This document shows positions 1-7,253 of a stretch of 25,383 nt of DNA, piece by piece. The DNA comes from Bacteroidales bacterium M8 (GTDB lineage Bacteria; Bacteroidota; Bacteroidia; Bacteroidales; Muribaculaceae), in contig LUJS01000009.1 in assembly GCA_001689495.1 (NCBI GenBank), positions 1 through 25,383 on the forward strand. Reading direction: 5' to 3'. The stretch's first letter is position 1. Every line of letters begins with the position of its first letter. Under the pieces are notes generated by a model that was not told the DNA's origin, searched no databases, and saw nothing but the letters and a program-made list of their open reading frames with translations. The position numbers were made by a program, and so were the translations under genes.

Positions 1-1
1 A

Positions 2-940
2 ATAAAAATATTTTCGAATGAAAAAGTTATACGTTTGGGACGGTTTGATTGTTCGGACTATCCCAAACTTGGATATGCGTATCTTAAACTTGGCGAAATA
101 GACAAGGCAAAAGAATGTCTTGATTCTACTAAGATTCATAACCCCGATAATAATTCCCTTGGAGTTTTAATAGCCGAGTATCAAAAGGATTATGAATCAG
201 CATATTCACTCTTGTCCAGCGAAGTGAGTTATCAGAATGACGAGTTAAATAAGGTGGTGTCAAGAAACTATGCAGCTACCATTTCGGGATATTACGATAA
301 AGAAGAAACAATTTCAAACAACCAACTCGAAAAGAACAGGCTGATTATCATAATATTATCCATAGCATCCGTTCTTATAATCATCTCGCTTATCGCTGTT
401 TTTTATTATCGTGCGCGCATCTTGCGTCAGGAGAAGGAGATGATAATGCTCGAGGCACGCGACCTGCGCAATATCCTTAACGAAAAGGAGTCGGAGGTCA
501 GCGAGGCCCGCAGCGTCTCGGCGCTTGCCAAGGAGAACGTGAGGGGGTTGCTCGCATCGCGTTTCGACATTCTCGACCGCCTCTGCTCGACATACTTCCA
601 GTTCAAGGGGCTCTCCAACGAACGGGACAAGATTTCAAGCGAGGTGCTGTCCATTATTTCCAAGATACAGAACGACAGGCAGATTCTCGGCAATCTCGAG
701 TCTTTGGTCGACACCAACCTCGACGGCCTCATGGCCCGGCTACGCAGGGACGTGCCCGGCCTCAAGGAGCGCGACTATGAGTTGTACCTCTATCTGCTGC
801 TCGATTTCTCCCCGCGTGCCATCAGCATCCTTCAGGGCATACGGACCGAGGCGGTCTATAACCGCAAGTCGGTGCTGAAGCGAAAAATCACCGAATCTGG
901 CTCGGAATCGGCCCAAGAATACCTCTCGCATATATTGTAA
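2..940 (+). CDS. TPR / transmembrane / HTH-like regulator, 5' end outside window
   Basis: The reading frame is open to the left edge, so this is the C-terminal part of a longer gene; a TTG at 35 is only an internal codon. The visible protein has a TPR-like stretch (YPKLGYAYLKLGEIDKAKEC), one strong transmembrane helix (around RLIIIILSIASVLIIISLIA), a charged coiled coil, and a C-terminal helical segment (ELYLYLLLDFSPRAISILQG followed by AVYNRKSVLKRKI) that resembles the HTH end of Bacteroidales TPR regulators. The likely role is an inner-membrane sensor with a periplasmic TPR domain and a cytoplasmic output domain; this is inference from architecture. The first 400 bases are AT-rich and the part after about 420 is clearly GC-rich, with the change falling at the membrane helix. 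Confidence 0.7.
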   Translation: MKIFSNEKVIRLGRFDCSDYPKLGYAYLKLGEIDKAKECLDSTKIHNPDNNSLGVLIAEYQKDYESAYSLLSSEVSYQNDELNKVVSRNYAATISGYYDKEETISNNQLEKNRLIIIILSIASVLIIISLIAVFYYRARILRQEKEMIMLEARDLRNILNEKESEVSEARSVSALAKENVRGLLASRFDILDRLCSTYFQFKGLSNERDKISSEVLSIISKIQNDRQILGNLESLVDTNLDGLMARLRRDVPGLKERDYELYLYLLLDFSPRAISILQGIRTEAVYNRKSVLKRKITESGSESAQEYLSHIL

Positions 941-1013
941 TAAACAGAGTATCAACGCAATGGCGCAAACAACGGTTTTGAAGCCCTTGTAATTAATTGT
1001 AAATCAATATATT

Positions 1014-1052
1014 ATACCGCCGCATAGATTTTTGGAATCTATGCGGCGGTAT
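1014..1052 (+). terminator. Perfect 17-bp hairpin after the regulator gene
   Basis: Bases 1014-1030 and 1036-1052 are exact reverse complements around a 5-base loop, followed by TGTTTTG. It lies about 75 bases past the stop codon of the upstream regulator and fits an intrinsic terminator with a weak T-tract. Most of the motif (GCGCATAGATTTATTCG) recurs without its second arm just downstream, near 1083. Confidence 0.75.
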
Positions 1053-1160
1053 TGTTTTGACAATCAGTAACATACAAAACGGGCGCATAGATTTATTCGA
1101 CCCCGAAAAATGGGAAAATACGAGGATATGACCTAATTTTGCATAGGTGAAACCCCAGTT

Positions 1161-1524
1161 CGCACCCGCCCGTGCGGGTATTCCCCGCCCCCCGTTCGGG
1201 GGCCGGATAGGTGGGGTGGGACGTCTACCCCGAGGCAAGCCTCGGGGCTACGTTCCCGTGCCCCGCCTTGTGCGGGGCGGGTAGGCAACGCGGGGTGACG
1301 GGAGCGTTGCTCCCTGAACTTGGAAGGGAGTTACTGAGGAGGCATGGGGAGGTGGGATACCATCCACGTCCCTACGATTGGGAAACGACATAAGCCATTG
1401 ATTCACGGCCTCGGCGAAGGGCTCTCTGGAGTGAGGGACCAATATAAGCCGCATGAAACCTGCCGGGGCTGTGAATCATTTTTATGTCGGGGGCGTTGCT
1501 CCCTGAACTTGGAAGGGAGTTACC
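1161..1524. repeat. Cluster of GC-rich palindromes with a 31-bp direct repeat
   Basis: No convincing gene is present. In order there are perfect hairpins at 1164-1169/1174-1179, 1187-1193/1198-1203, 1228-1236/1239-1247 and 1260-1266/1272-1278. A 31-bp sequence containing its own CTCCCT...AGGGAG hairpin occurs identically at 1304-1334 and 1493-1523. Between the two copies an imperfect long inverted repeat (about 1388-1408 against 1471-1489, CGACATAA...TGATTCAC) encloses a GC-rich core. The arrangement resembles REP/BIME-like intergenic palindromic elements; no transposase is present in the window. Confidence 0.6.
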
Positions 1525-1556
1525 GGGGACACCTAATTTAATTCACAATTCATAAT

Positions 1557-1719
1557 AATGATTATCCTCTATTCTCCCCAAACCCGTAAATCGGCGTCCA
1601 TTCGGACGCCATTCATAGTGTATTTCACTCCCGGGCACGCCTACGCAAGCTCCGGCGTGCCCGGTTACTGATAAATCTGCGTCCTGCGGACGCCTTGGGG
1701 ATAATAGAGGATAATCATT
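1557..1719. repeat. 163-bp inverted-repeat element with internal hairpins (MITE-like)
   Basis: The outer arms 1557-1579 and 1697-1719 are reverse complements at 22 of 23 positions. Inside are three more perfect stems: 1593-1599/1604-1610, 1631-1641/1654-1664 (11 bp) and 1679-1684/1688-1693. The first and third internal stems share the GCGTCC...GGACGC core, so the element is roughly symmetrical. It could be a non-autonomous mobile element or a REP-type palindrome cluster. I see no target-site duplication that I can defend. Confidence 0.6.
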
Positions 1720-1720
1720 T

Positions 1721-1795
1721 TCATAATTCATAATTCATAATCCATTATATACAACTCTCAATTCCCAACTCTCAATTCCCAATTCCCAATTCCTC
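1721..1795. repeat. AT-rich short tandem repeats
   Basis: Three consecutive copies of a TTCATAA-type unit are followed by degenerate copies of CAATTCCCAA/CAACTCTCAA. Short AT-rich direct repeats of this kind are common between genes in Bacteroidales. There is no coding potential. The stretch from here to the lipoprotein promoter holds nothing else I recognise. Confidence 0.6.
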
Positions 1796-1878
1796 ATAGA
1801 CATTTTGCTTTGAAACGGTGGCAAAAACCGCCAAAAACGTGCGTAATGCGGGTGATTTTTAAAATAAATGACATAAAA

Positions 1879-1910
1879 TTTGGAAAAGTGACGGAATGAT
1901 TGTAATTTTG
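1879..1910 (+). promoter_or_regulatory. Bacteroidetes-type promoter of the lipoprotein gene
   Basis: TTTG at 1879-1882 and TAATTTTG at 1903-1910 are separated by 20 bp, matching the Bacteroides -33/-7 consensus (TTTG, 19-21 bp, TAnnTTTG). Transcription would begin near 1916, giving a leader of about 90 bases before the ATG at 2007. Confidence 0.75.
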
Positions 1911-2006
1911 TCAGTCAAAAGTCTGATCAGGGTTGTCCTGTCAGACGGTAACATCACATTTTGACAATCATATATCCATCACTATCTTCAAAATAACAAC
2001 GACGAC

Positions 2007-2843
2007 ATGAAGAAGATCTTACTCATGGCTCTGGCCCTGACAGGCATGTTGTTCATGACAACAGCATGTTCTGACGATGATTCGGACCTCAGCAATCTCC
2101 CCGCATTCGACAGCAGCGATTTCGACAACCGAATCCAGCAGCCCGAATGGACCAAGACTGTAACATGGCAGGATGAAGCAGCCCGCAAGACCACCTATGA
2201 CGATTTCGTAGCCGCAGACGGCACTCTGGTATTCGAAGGCGTCTATGAGTATAAGGAGGGCATGAACTATTCGACCGGCCAGACCGAGACATATTGGTAT
2301 TATACCCCGGGCAAGGGCACCAATATCTTCCTCTCGGAGGGCAATCTGTACATGACCTCGTTCAACAAGGACCTCGACAATCTGAAGTGGTCTGCCGAGG
2401 TGCGCGACAAGTATGACACCGTATGGAACTATTATTGCAGAAAGTCGCGTCTGACCTATACATTCCTCGTGAAGGTACAGGGCTCATTCAGCGCCAACGG
2501 CATGTTGTCGCTGGACGGTGCAGAGCATCAGGTGACCAACGTGGTGCCCGAGGTGAAGGAGGACAAGGCCAACTACATCAAGGCCGCTCCCGCCAAGATG
2601 GTCATCTCGTTCGGCGACCTGCAGTGGAATCAGTATGCACTGCGCGGTCCCCTCTACGAGATCTCGACCGGCTCGCGCTACAGGACCGTCTATGTTGACG
2701 ACGTAAGGCAGACCGTGCTTGACAACCTGACGCTGATCGAGGAGTACTTCGAGACAGGCAGCAACATCGAGATCGCCGGCGCAACCGAGGACCAGAACTT
2801 CACCATCAACCTCGACGAGATCCGCAAGGCCCTTGGCCAGTAA
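2007..2843 (+). CDS. Surface-exposed lipoprotein of unknown function
   Basis: The 278-residue protein starts with a lipoprotein signal (MKKILLMALALTGMLFMTTA, acylated Cys21). The residues after Cys21 are SDDDSD, which fit the Bacteroides lipoprotein export signal (Ser plus acidic residues) that sends lipoproteins to the outer face of the outer membrane. The mature part is rich in Tyr and Asp, probably mostly beta-structure, with no domain I can name. The gene has its own consensus promoter and a strong terminator and so appears to be monocistronic. No SusC/SusD genes are adjacent, so a role in glycan binding cannot be claimed. Confidence 0.8.
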   Translation: MKKILLMALALTGMLFMTTACSDDDSDLSNLPAFDSSDFDNRIQQPEWTKTVTWQDEAARKTTYDDFVAADGTLVFEGVYEYKEGMNYSTGQTETYWYYTPGKGTNIFLSEGNLYMTSFNKDLDNLKWSAEVRDKYDTVWNYYCRKSRLTYTFLVKVQGSFSANGMLSLDGAEHQVTNVVPEVKEDKANYIKAAPAKMVISFGDLQWNQYALRGPLYEISTGSRYRTVYVDDVRQTVLDNLTLIEEYFETGSNIEIAGATEDQNFTINLDEIRKALGQ

Positions 2844-2861
2844 TCCGTAACACCGGAGACA

Positions 2862-2912
2862 CGACATAGAGACCCCGCACTCCCGACACCCGAGGGAGCG
2901 CGGGGTCTGTCG
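2862..2912 (+). terminator. Terminator hairpin after the lipoprotein gene
   Basis: The arms 2862-2884 and 2893-2912 pair through AGACCCCGC/GCGGGGTCT and CTCCC/GGGAG, with one A-C mismatch and a small bulge. It begins about 20 bases after the stop codon. There is no long T-tract. Confidence 0.6.
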
Positions 2913-2994
2913 TATGGAGTGTGGCAAGGCGGTGAACAATAGTCGGCGGGGAGGCGTTGAAAGTCTATACTCAAACATCAAAACTATATCGACT

Positions 2995-3147
2995 ATGGAC
3001 AAGAGAGAAAAACCCCGCCACGAGGAAGACGCCTATAGAGGCGTGGACGTGAACAAGGCCGACGACGGCAAGGACACCAATGAGATGGTGAAACAGGACA
3101 TCAAGGACCTGAACAACAATCCGCGCAACAGCGAGATTGACAATTAG
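2995..3147 (+). CDS. Small hydrophilic protein (50 aa), unknown
   Basis: The ATG at 2995 opens a 50-residue protein (begins MDKREKPRHEEDAY, ends NNPRNSEIDN) made almost wholly of charged and polar residues, with no signal peptide and no hydrophobic core. Codons end in C or G like those of the neighbouring genes, and a hairpin follows at 3186-3242. An in-frame ATG at 2914 would add 27 residues of different character; I prefer 2995 because the acidic/basic composition starts there. Similar short, highly charged proteins are common in Bacteroidales but I cannot name a function. Confidence 0.55.
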   Translation: MDKREKPRHEEDAYRGVDVNKADDGKDTNEMVKQDIKDLNNNPRNSEIDN

Positions 3148-3185
3148 GCCATCGCGCCCTCGACTTCCACCCTGCGTCAAGGCAA

Positions 3186-3242
3186 CACCGGTCCGGACAG
3201 ACAATCAGCCATGTAGGCGAGAGTCGTGTGTCCGGGCCGGTG
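3186..3242 (+). terminator. Hairpin after the small protein gene
   Basis: Bases 3186-3199 and 3229-3242 form a 14-bp stem with a single G-U wobble around a 29-base loop. There is no T-tract, so termination strength is uncertain. It separates the small gene from the greA promoter. Confidence 0.5.
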
Positions 3243-3290
3243 GTGCATGCAGGCGGGTGGCATAAAGTTTGTTAAATCGGGGGCGGGGTG

Positions 3291-3321
3291 TTGGGAGGGA
3301 GGGAAATAATAATTAAATTTG
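3291..3321 (+). promoter_or_regulatory. Probable greA operon promoter
   Basis: TAAATTTG at 3314-3321 matches the -7 consensus TAnnTTTG; TTGG at 3291-3294, 19 bp upstream, is an acceptable -33 element. A start near 3327 gives a leader of about 120 bases before the greA ATG. Confidence 0.6.
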
Positions 3322-3352
3322 CATTGTAATTTTTCGGACAACTTGAATGCTT

Positions 3353-3391
3353 GGAGTCTCGTAGCCTCAGCCTCGGGATTCTATCTTTTTT
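3353..3391 (+). terminator. Attenuator-like terminator in the greA leader
   Basis: GAGTCTCG (3354-3361) can pair with CGGGATTC (3374-3381) as an 8-bp stem with two G-U pairs. A run of six T follows at 3386-3391. It lies inside the 5' leader, about 60 bases after the predicted start and before the ATG at 3450, so it would act as an attenuator rather than an operon end. Confidence 0.45.
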
Positions 3392-3449
3392 AGCTGTCTG
3401 CGAGAAGTGCCCAACATTCACACAACATATAAAAAATTCCTCTACTATC

Positions 3450-3920
3450 ATGGCTATCACATATATGACCAAGGAAGGTTATAAGAAGAAAATGGAAGAA
3501 ATCGCGTTTCTCGAGTCCGTGGAACGCCCCCGCATATCAGCCGCCATCGCCGAGGCAAGAGACAAAGGCGACCTGTCGGAGAACTCGGAGTATGACGCAG
3601 CCAAGGAGGCGCAGGGCATGCTGGAGATGAAGATCGCCAAGCTGAAGGACCTCGTGGCCCAGAGCCGCATAATCGACGAGAGCAACCTGAACACCGAGGA
3701 GGTGCAGATACTGAACCGCGTGAAGATCAAGAACACGGCCAACGGCATGGTGATGGAGTATACCATCGTGGCCGACTCGGAGGCCGACCTGAAGGCCAAG
3801 AAGATCGGATCGTCGACCCCCATCGCGCAGGGCCTGCTGGGCCACAAGCTGAACGAGGTGGTGGAGATTCGCGTGCCGGCTGGACTGATGAAGTTCGAGA
3901 TCGTCGAAATCAGTTTCTAA
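3450..3920 (+). CDS. greA: Transcription elongation factor GreA
   Basis: GreA enters the secondary channel of RNA polymerase and stimulates cleavage of backtracked transcripts. The 156-residue length is typical. The N-terminal coiled coil contains the family signature ARDKGDLSENSEYDAAKEAQ, whose acidic tip residues act at the polymerase active centre, and the C-terminal FKBP-like domain ends with the usual GLLGHKLNEVVEIRVPAG. The ATG at 3450 gives the standard start (MAITYMTKEGYKKKMEEI); longer in-frame extensions would run through the leader hairpin. It is the first gene of a five-gene run; the HIT gene starts 22 bases after its stop. Confidence 0.97.
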   Translation: MAITYMTKEGYKKKMEEIAFLESVERPRISAAIAEARDKGDLSENSEYDAAKEAQGMLEMKIAKLKDLVAQSRIIDESNLNTEEVQILNRVKIKNTANGMVMEYTIVADSEADLKAKKIGSSTPIAQGLLGHKLNEVVEIRVPAGLMKFEIVEISF

Positions 3921-3942
3921 CCAGCCCAAGAAGGACACAAGG

Positions 3943-4335
3943 ATGGCAACGATATTCAGCCGAATAGCCGCCGGCGAGATACCCTCGTACAAGGTGGCTG
4001 CCGACGACAGGCACTATGCATTTCTCGACATCAATCCCGTGACCGCGGGCCACGTGCTGGTGATACCGCGCAGGGAGGAGGACTATATCTTCAACCTGCC
4101 CGCCGACGAGTACGAGGCCCTGTGGAGCTTTGCCCGCAGAGTGGCAGCGGCCATCGAGAAGGCAATCCCCTGCAAGAGGGTTGGCGTGGCCGTGATGGGC
4201 CTCGAGGTGCCTCACGCCCACATACACCTGATGCCCCTGAACAGCGAGGGGGACATGGACTTCAAGAACAAGCTGCAGATACCCGCCGGCCAGATGCAGG
4301 CCATAGCGGATGCCATCGCGGCCAATTTCGAATAA
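3943..4335 (+). CDS. HIT-family nucleotide hydrolase/transferase
   Basis: The 130-residue cytosolic protein has the full histidine-triad motif, PHAHIHLMPL, with His91, His93 and His95, and the usual N-terminal FSRIAAGEIPSYKV segment. HIT proteins of the HinT/Fhit type hydrolyse the phosphate bond of nucleoside phosphoramidates or dinucleoside polyphosphates; the exact substrate cannot be read from sequence. It follows greA with a 22-base gap and precedes menA by 21 bases, so it is probably cotranscribed. greA-HIT pairing recurs in Bacteroidetes. Confidence 0.93.
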   Translation: MATIFSRIAAGEIPSYKVAADDRHYAFLDINPVTAGHVLVIPRREEDYIFNLPADEYEALWSFARRVAAAIEKAIPCKRVGVAVMGLEVPHAHIHLMPLNSEGDMDFKNKLQIPAGQMQAIADAIAANFE

Positions 4336-4356
4336 GGAACCATCAAGGAAACGAAC

Positions 4357-5244
4357 ATGGCAAGACACTCGGCCCTCGGATGCTGGATTGAAGCGATGCG
4401 CCTGCGCACGCTGCCCGTATCGGTGGCCGGGGTGGTGTTTGCCGCCGGACTGAGCGTGGCCGCGCACATGGTGCGCCCGGTCGCGCTTGTTCTTGCTCTG
4501 GCGTTTGCCGTGCTGGCACAGATAGCGTCAAACTTTGCCAACGAGTATTATGACTATCGCGACGGTCTGGACCGGGCCGGGCGCGAGGGACCGCGCCGCG
4601 GCGTGACCGAGGGGGACATCACCCCCGAGGCCATGAAGCGCGCCACGTTCGGCACCCTCGGGCTGGCATGTGTCACAGGATGCGTTCTCGTGGCGCTGTA
4701 TGGCCAATGGTGGATGTATGCCGCCGGGGTGCTGGTGGCGCTCGGGGCGATGGCATACAGCACGGGCCCCTACCCTCTCAGCCGCCACGGACTGGGCGAG
4801 GTGGCGGTGATAGTGTTCTTCGGTATCGTGCCCGTGTGCCTGACATACATACTGTGCGGTGGCGAGTGGAGCTCCGGACTGTTAGCCATCGGGACAGGCG
4901 TGGGCCTGCCGGCAGCCAACGTGCTGATAGTGAACAATTATCGCGACATAGATGACGACCGTGCCGTGGGCAAGCGCACTCTGGCCGTGATGCTGGGGCG
5001 GCGCGCAATGGCCTGTCTGTATGCCGCGAACGGCGTGCTGACTGCCATCCTGACCTATAATGCCTGGGATGCCTTGGGGCACGGCGCATGGGTGGCGCCG
5101 TGGATATATGCGGCGCTCAATCTGGGGCTGACGGGCGTGCTGTGCTCGCGCAGCGGGCGGGCCCTGACCCCTGTTCTGGGCATGACAGCGATGCTCATGC
5201 TGATTTTTTCTGTCACATTTCTAATTTTCGCAATACTAAAATGA
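4357..5244 (+). CDS. menA: 1,4-dihydroxy-2-naphthoate polyprenyltransferase
   Basis: MenA attaches the polyprenyl chain to 1,4-dihydroxy-2-naphthoate to make demethylmenaquinone, in the inner membrane. The 295-residue protein is a multi-helix UbiA-type membrane protein. The first prenyl-diphosphate-binding motif is N62-EYYD-YRDGLD (Asp66, Asp69, Asp72) and the second is NNYRDIDDDRAVGKRTLAV. These motifs and the overall length fit MenA better than UbiA. The stop codon overlaps the next ATG by 4 bp (ATGA), suggesting coupled translation. Valine codons are overwhelmingly GTG, unlike the + strand genes right of 7.8 kb. Confidence 0.93.
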   Translation: MARHSALGCWIEAMRLRTLPVSVAGVVFAAGLSVAAHMVRPVALVLALAFAVLAQIASNFANEYYDYRDGLDRAGREGPRRGVTEGDITPEAMKRATFGTLGLACVTGCVLVALYGQWWMYAAGVLVALGAMAYSTGPYPLSRHGLGEVAVIVFFGIVPVCLTYILCGGEWSSGLLAIGTGVGLPAANVLIVNNYRDIDDDRAVGKRTLAVMLGRRAMACLYAANGVLTAILTYNAWDALGHGAWVAPWIYAALNLGLTGVLCSRSGRALTPVLGMTAMLMLIFSVTFLIFAILK

Positions 5245-5984
5245 AACGTATTTTCGGCACATTAGCTCTCATCATCTCACTCCTCCTCGCGACACCCGCG
5301 GCATCGGCGCAGAGCGCGCGCGACATACTCGGCGGCCTTGGCGGCCTGCTTGGCGGCGGACGCACGTCGACCGAAGCCGACTCGACCGACAGCGGCAAGG
5401 GCGGCAGCAAGAGTGGCGGTCTGGGCGACCTGCTGGGCGGCGTGGCCGGAGCGCTCGGTCTGGGCAACTCGAAGCCCACGGTCGAGACCCTGACAGGCTC
5501 GTGGGAATATTCGGGCCCGGCCGTAGACTTCAAGAGCGACAACCTGCTGCTCAAGGCCGGCGGCGCAGCCGCATCGGCCAACATCGAGAAGAAGCTGCAG
5601 CCCTATTACACGAAAGCCGGACTGACGTCGCTGACCCTGACCATCGAGGCCGACTCGACATTCAGCATGAAGGCCCGCCGAGCCGGCGTGAGCGGCACCA
5701 TCGAGACCGGCGCCGACGGCAAGACACTGATATTCCACTTCAAGGCCCTGAAGCAGATAAACATAGGCAGCATGGAGGCATTCACCAAAATGCAGGGCAA
5801 GGACAAGATGGAGATAACATTCGACGTGACGAAGCTGATGTCAATACTCTCGAAGGTGGGCTCGCTGACCAACAGCACCTCGATCAAGGCCGCAACCTCG
5901 CTGCTCAACCAGTATGACGGACTGACGGCGGGATTCGAGATGAAACGGAGCGCCACGCCAACGACGACCACCAACGGAAAATGA
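5241..5984 (+). CDS. Exported DUF4923-like protein
   Basis: The start is the ATG at 5241 inside the ATGA overlap with menA; it gives a clean signal peptide (MKRIFGTLALIISLLLATPAASA, then QSARD). The mature protein opens with a glycine/leucine-rich linker (GGLGGLLGGG, LGDLLGGVAGALGLG). A compact lipocalin-like domain follows, beginning LTGSWEYSGPAVDFKSDNLL and including ANIEKKLQPYYTKAGL. That pattern is what I associate with Bacteroidetes DUF4923 proteins, which have no known biochemical role. It is probably periplasmic. An upstream in-frame ATG at 5088 lies inside menA and is not a credible start. The stop overlaps the glycosyltransferase ATG by 4 bp. Confidence 0.75.
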   Translation: MKRIFGTLALIISLLLATPAASAQSARDILGGLGGLLGGGRTSTEADSTDSGKGGSKSGGLGDLLGGVAGALGLGNSKPTVETLTGSWEYSGPAVDFKSDNLLLKAGGAAASANIEKKLQPYYTKAGLTSLTLTIEADSTFSMKARRAGVSGTIETGADGKTLIFHFKALKQINIGSMEAFTKMQGKDKMEITFDVTKLMSILSKVGSLTNSTSIKAATSLLNQYDGLTAGFEMKRSATPTTTTNGK

Positions 5985-6871
5985 TTTCGGTAATCATACC
6001 GGCCTACAATGCCTCTGCCTATCTGGCCGAGTGTCTTGACAGCGTGCTCTGTCAGGATGCCGGCGAGGAGACAGAGGTCATTGTCATTGATGACGGGTCG
6101 ACGGACGACACCCGCGCCATAGCCCTCGGCCACGAGGGCGTCAGGGTGGTATCGACCCCCAACAGGGGCCTGTCGGCGGCACGCAACGAGGGGATTAGGC
6201 ACGCGCGGGGTGAGTGGACGGCGTTTGTCGACGCCGACGACCGTCTGCTGCCGGGGGCGTTGAGGCTGATGCTCGACGCCGCCGTAGAGACCGGAGCCGA
6301 GGTGGTGACGGGGTTGCTGGCCGAGAGGCCGGACGCCCGCGTGGACGCAGATGCCACCCGCACCACCGAGACAGGGCACGATGCCCTGACAAGGACTCTG
6401 TATCAGGAACGGGGATGGTTCAACTCGGCCTGCGGCAAGCTGCTGAGGACGGAATGTGTCAGGGGGACGATGTTTACAGAAGGGTTGTATTACGAGGATC
6501 TGGACTTCACGGCACGCCTCTACCCCACCCTCGGCAGGGTCTGCTCGGTCGACACCGATGTCTATTACTATCGCCCCAATCCGTCGAGCTTCATACACAC
6601 ATTCACGCCGTCGCGACTCGACGTGCTCAAGGTGACCGAGGGTATCGTAGCGCGCAACGCCGATGACCCCGAGCTGCTCAAGGCCGCAAGGTCAAGGCAG
6701 TTCAGCGCCAACTGCAACATGTATCTCGAGACGCGGCGACGGCCCGAATATCGCGATGTTGCAAGGAAATGTCTGGAGGTGATAAGACACCTGAGGGGCG
6801 GAATACTCGCCGACCCCCGCGTGCGACTGAAGAACAAGCTGGGAGCCTTGGCAAGCTATTTGTGGAGATAA
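5981..6871 (+). CDS. Family 2 glycosyltransferase (GT-A fold)
   Basis: The 296-residue protein begins with the GT2 core MISVIIPAYNASAYLAECLD, has the nucleotide-binding VIVIDDGSTDDT (Asp37-Asp38), NRGLSAARNEGI, and the metal-binding DAD motif (Asp84-Ala-Asp86, in FVDADDR). A further ED pair (YYEDLDF) is in the usual place for the catalytic region. There are no transmembrane helices, so it is cytosolic or membrane-associated. It likely adds a sugar to a cell-surface glycan or lipid; donor and acceptor are unknown. It is the last gene of the greA-led run, overlapping the previous gene by 4 bp. Confidence 0.9.
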   Translation: MISVIIPAYNASAYLAECLDSVLCQDAGEETEVIVIDDGSTDDTRAIALGHEGVRVVSTPNRGLSAARNEGIRHARGEWTAFVDADDRLLPGALRLMLDAAVETGAEVVTGLLAERPDARVDADATRTTETGHDALTRTLYQERGWFNSACGKLLRTECVRGTMFTEGLYYEDLDFTARLYPTLGRVCSVDTDVYYYRPNPSSFIHTFTPSRLDVLKVTEGIVARNADDPELLKAARSRQFSANCNMYLETRRRPEYRDVARKCLEVIRHLRGGILADPRVRLKNKLGALASYLWR

Positions 6872-6892
6872 GAATGATGGTGTCGTAAGCTG

Positions 6893-6990
6893 TAGCCCCC
6901 CTAAAGGGGAGCAATTGGAAAATCAATCATTTCCCGGGGTTACGCGCACCTACGGAGCGCTCACCCATTGCCATATCGTGACGGCAGGGC
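6893..6990. repeat. Intergenic palindromic sequence between GT2 and ffs
   Basis: A CCCC-TAAA-GGGG hairpin sits at about 6897-6908. A stretch around 6933-6976 follows with CCCGGGG and GCGCACC/GGAGCGC, similar in style to the GC palindromes near 1.2-1.3 kb. There is no coding potential. It may help end transcription of the greA-led operon and belongs to no family I can name. Confidence 0.35.
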
Positions 6991-6992
6991 AC

Positions 6993-7097
6993 AAAAAAAG
7001 GGTAAGCTTACTACATCGCACCGCTACGACCCGATACCGTTGCTTCGATCAAGACCTGGCGGAGTTCTCGGGGAGCTGGTCGTGTAGGACTTACCCG
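6993..7097 (-). ncRNA. ffs: Small signal recognition particle RNA (4.5S type)
   Basis: Read on the - strand, the ends GGGTAAG (7096-7090) and CTTACCC (7006-7000) pair to close a single long hairpin of about 97 nt, followed at once by seven T (6999-6993) as an intrinsic terminator. The apical part has the SRP-like signature GCCAGGTC...GAAGCAACGG, and the 3' side has GGTGCGATGTAG, close to the E. coli 4.5S GGGATGTAG segment. The size and absence of an Alu domain mark it as the small bacterial SRP RNA, which binds Ffh for membrane targeting. A consensus -7 box lies directly upstream. Confidence 0.85.
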
Positions 7098-7101
7098 GGT
7101 G

Positions 7102-7109
7102 CAAAGGTA
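7102..7109 (-). promoter_or_regulatory. -7 element of the ffs promoter
   Basis: On the - strand, TACCTTTG matches TAnnTTTG exactly, with a TTGG-like -33 sequence about 19 bases further upstream. The SRP RNA would begin a few bases after it. The position fixes the 5' end of the RNA. Confidence 0.7.
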
Positions 7110-7216
7110 CGACTTTTTTGTGAGACACCAAGCGTTTTGTGCAAAAAATTGCGCTTGCTCACTGTTTTTGGTTAGCGCGGGGGCAAATCGGGCGCCGAAA
7201 TCATAGATTTTCGGTA

Positions 7217-7247
7217 TTTGTCACCTTATATATAGTGAGTAATTTTG
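7217..7247 (+). promoter_or_regulatory. Consensus promoter with no protein gene behind it
   Basis: TTTG at 7217-7220 and TAATTTTG at 7240-7247 are 19 bp apart, a full match to the Bacteroidetes promoter. Downstream there is no open frame (an ATG at 7259 is followed by TCA and TAG) but there are two strong hairpins. Confidence 0.65.
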
Positions 7248-7253
7248 CATCAG

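Noticed and set aside
1134..1141. TAATTTTG promoter-like box before the palindrome island
   Set aside because: No TTTG at the right distance and no gene downstream; mentioned only as context in a finding.
1211..1731. Several short ORFs on both strands in the 1.2-1.7 kb region
   Set aside because: They run through palindromes and repeats, overlap each other on opposite strands and show no protein-like composition.
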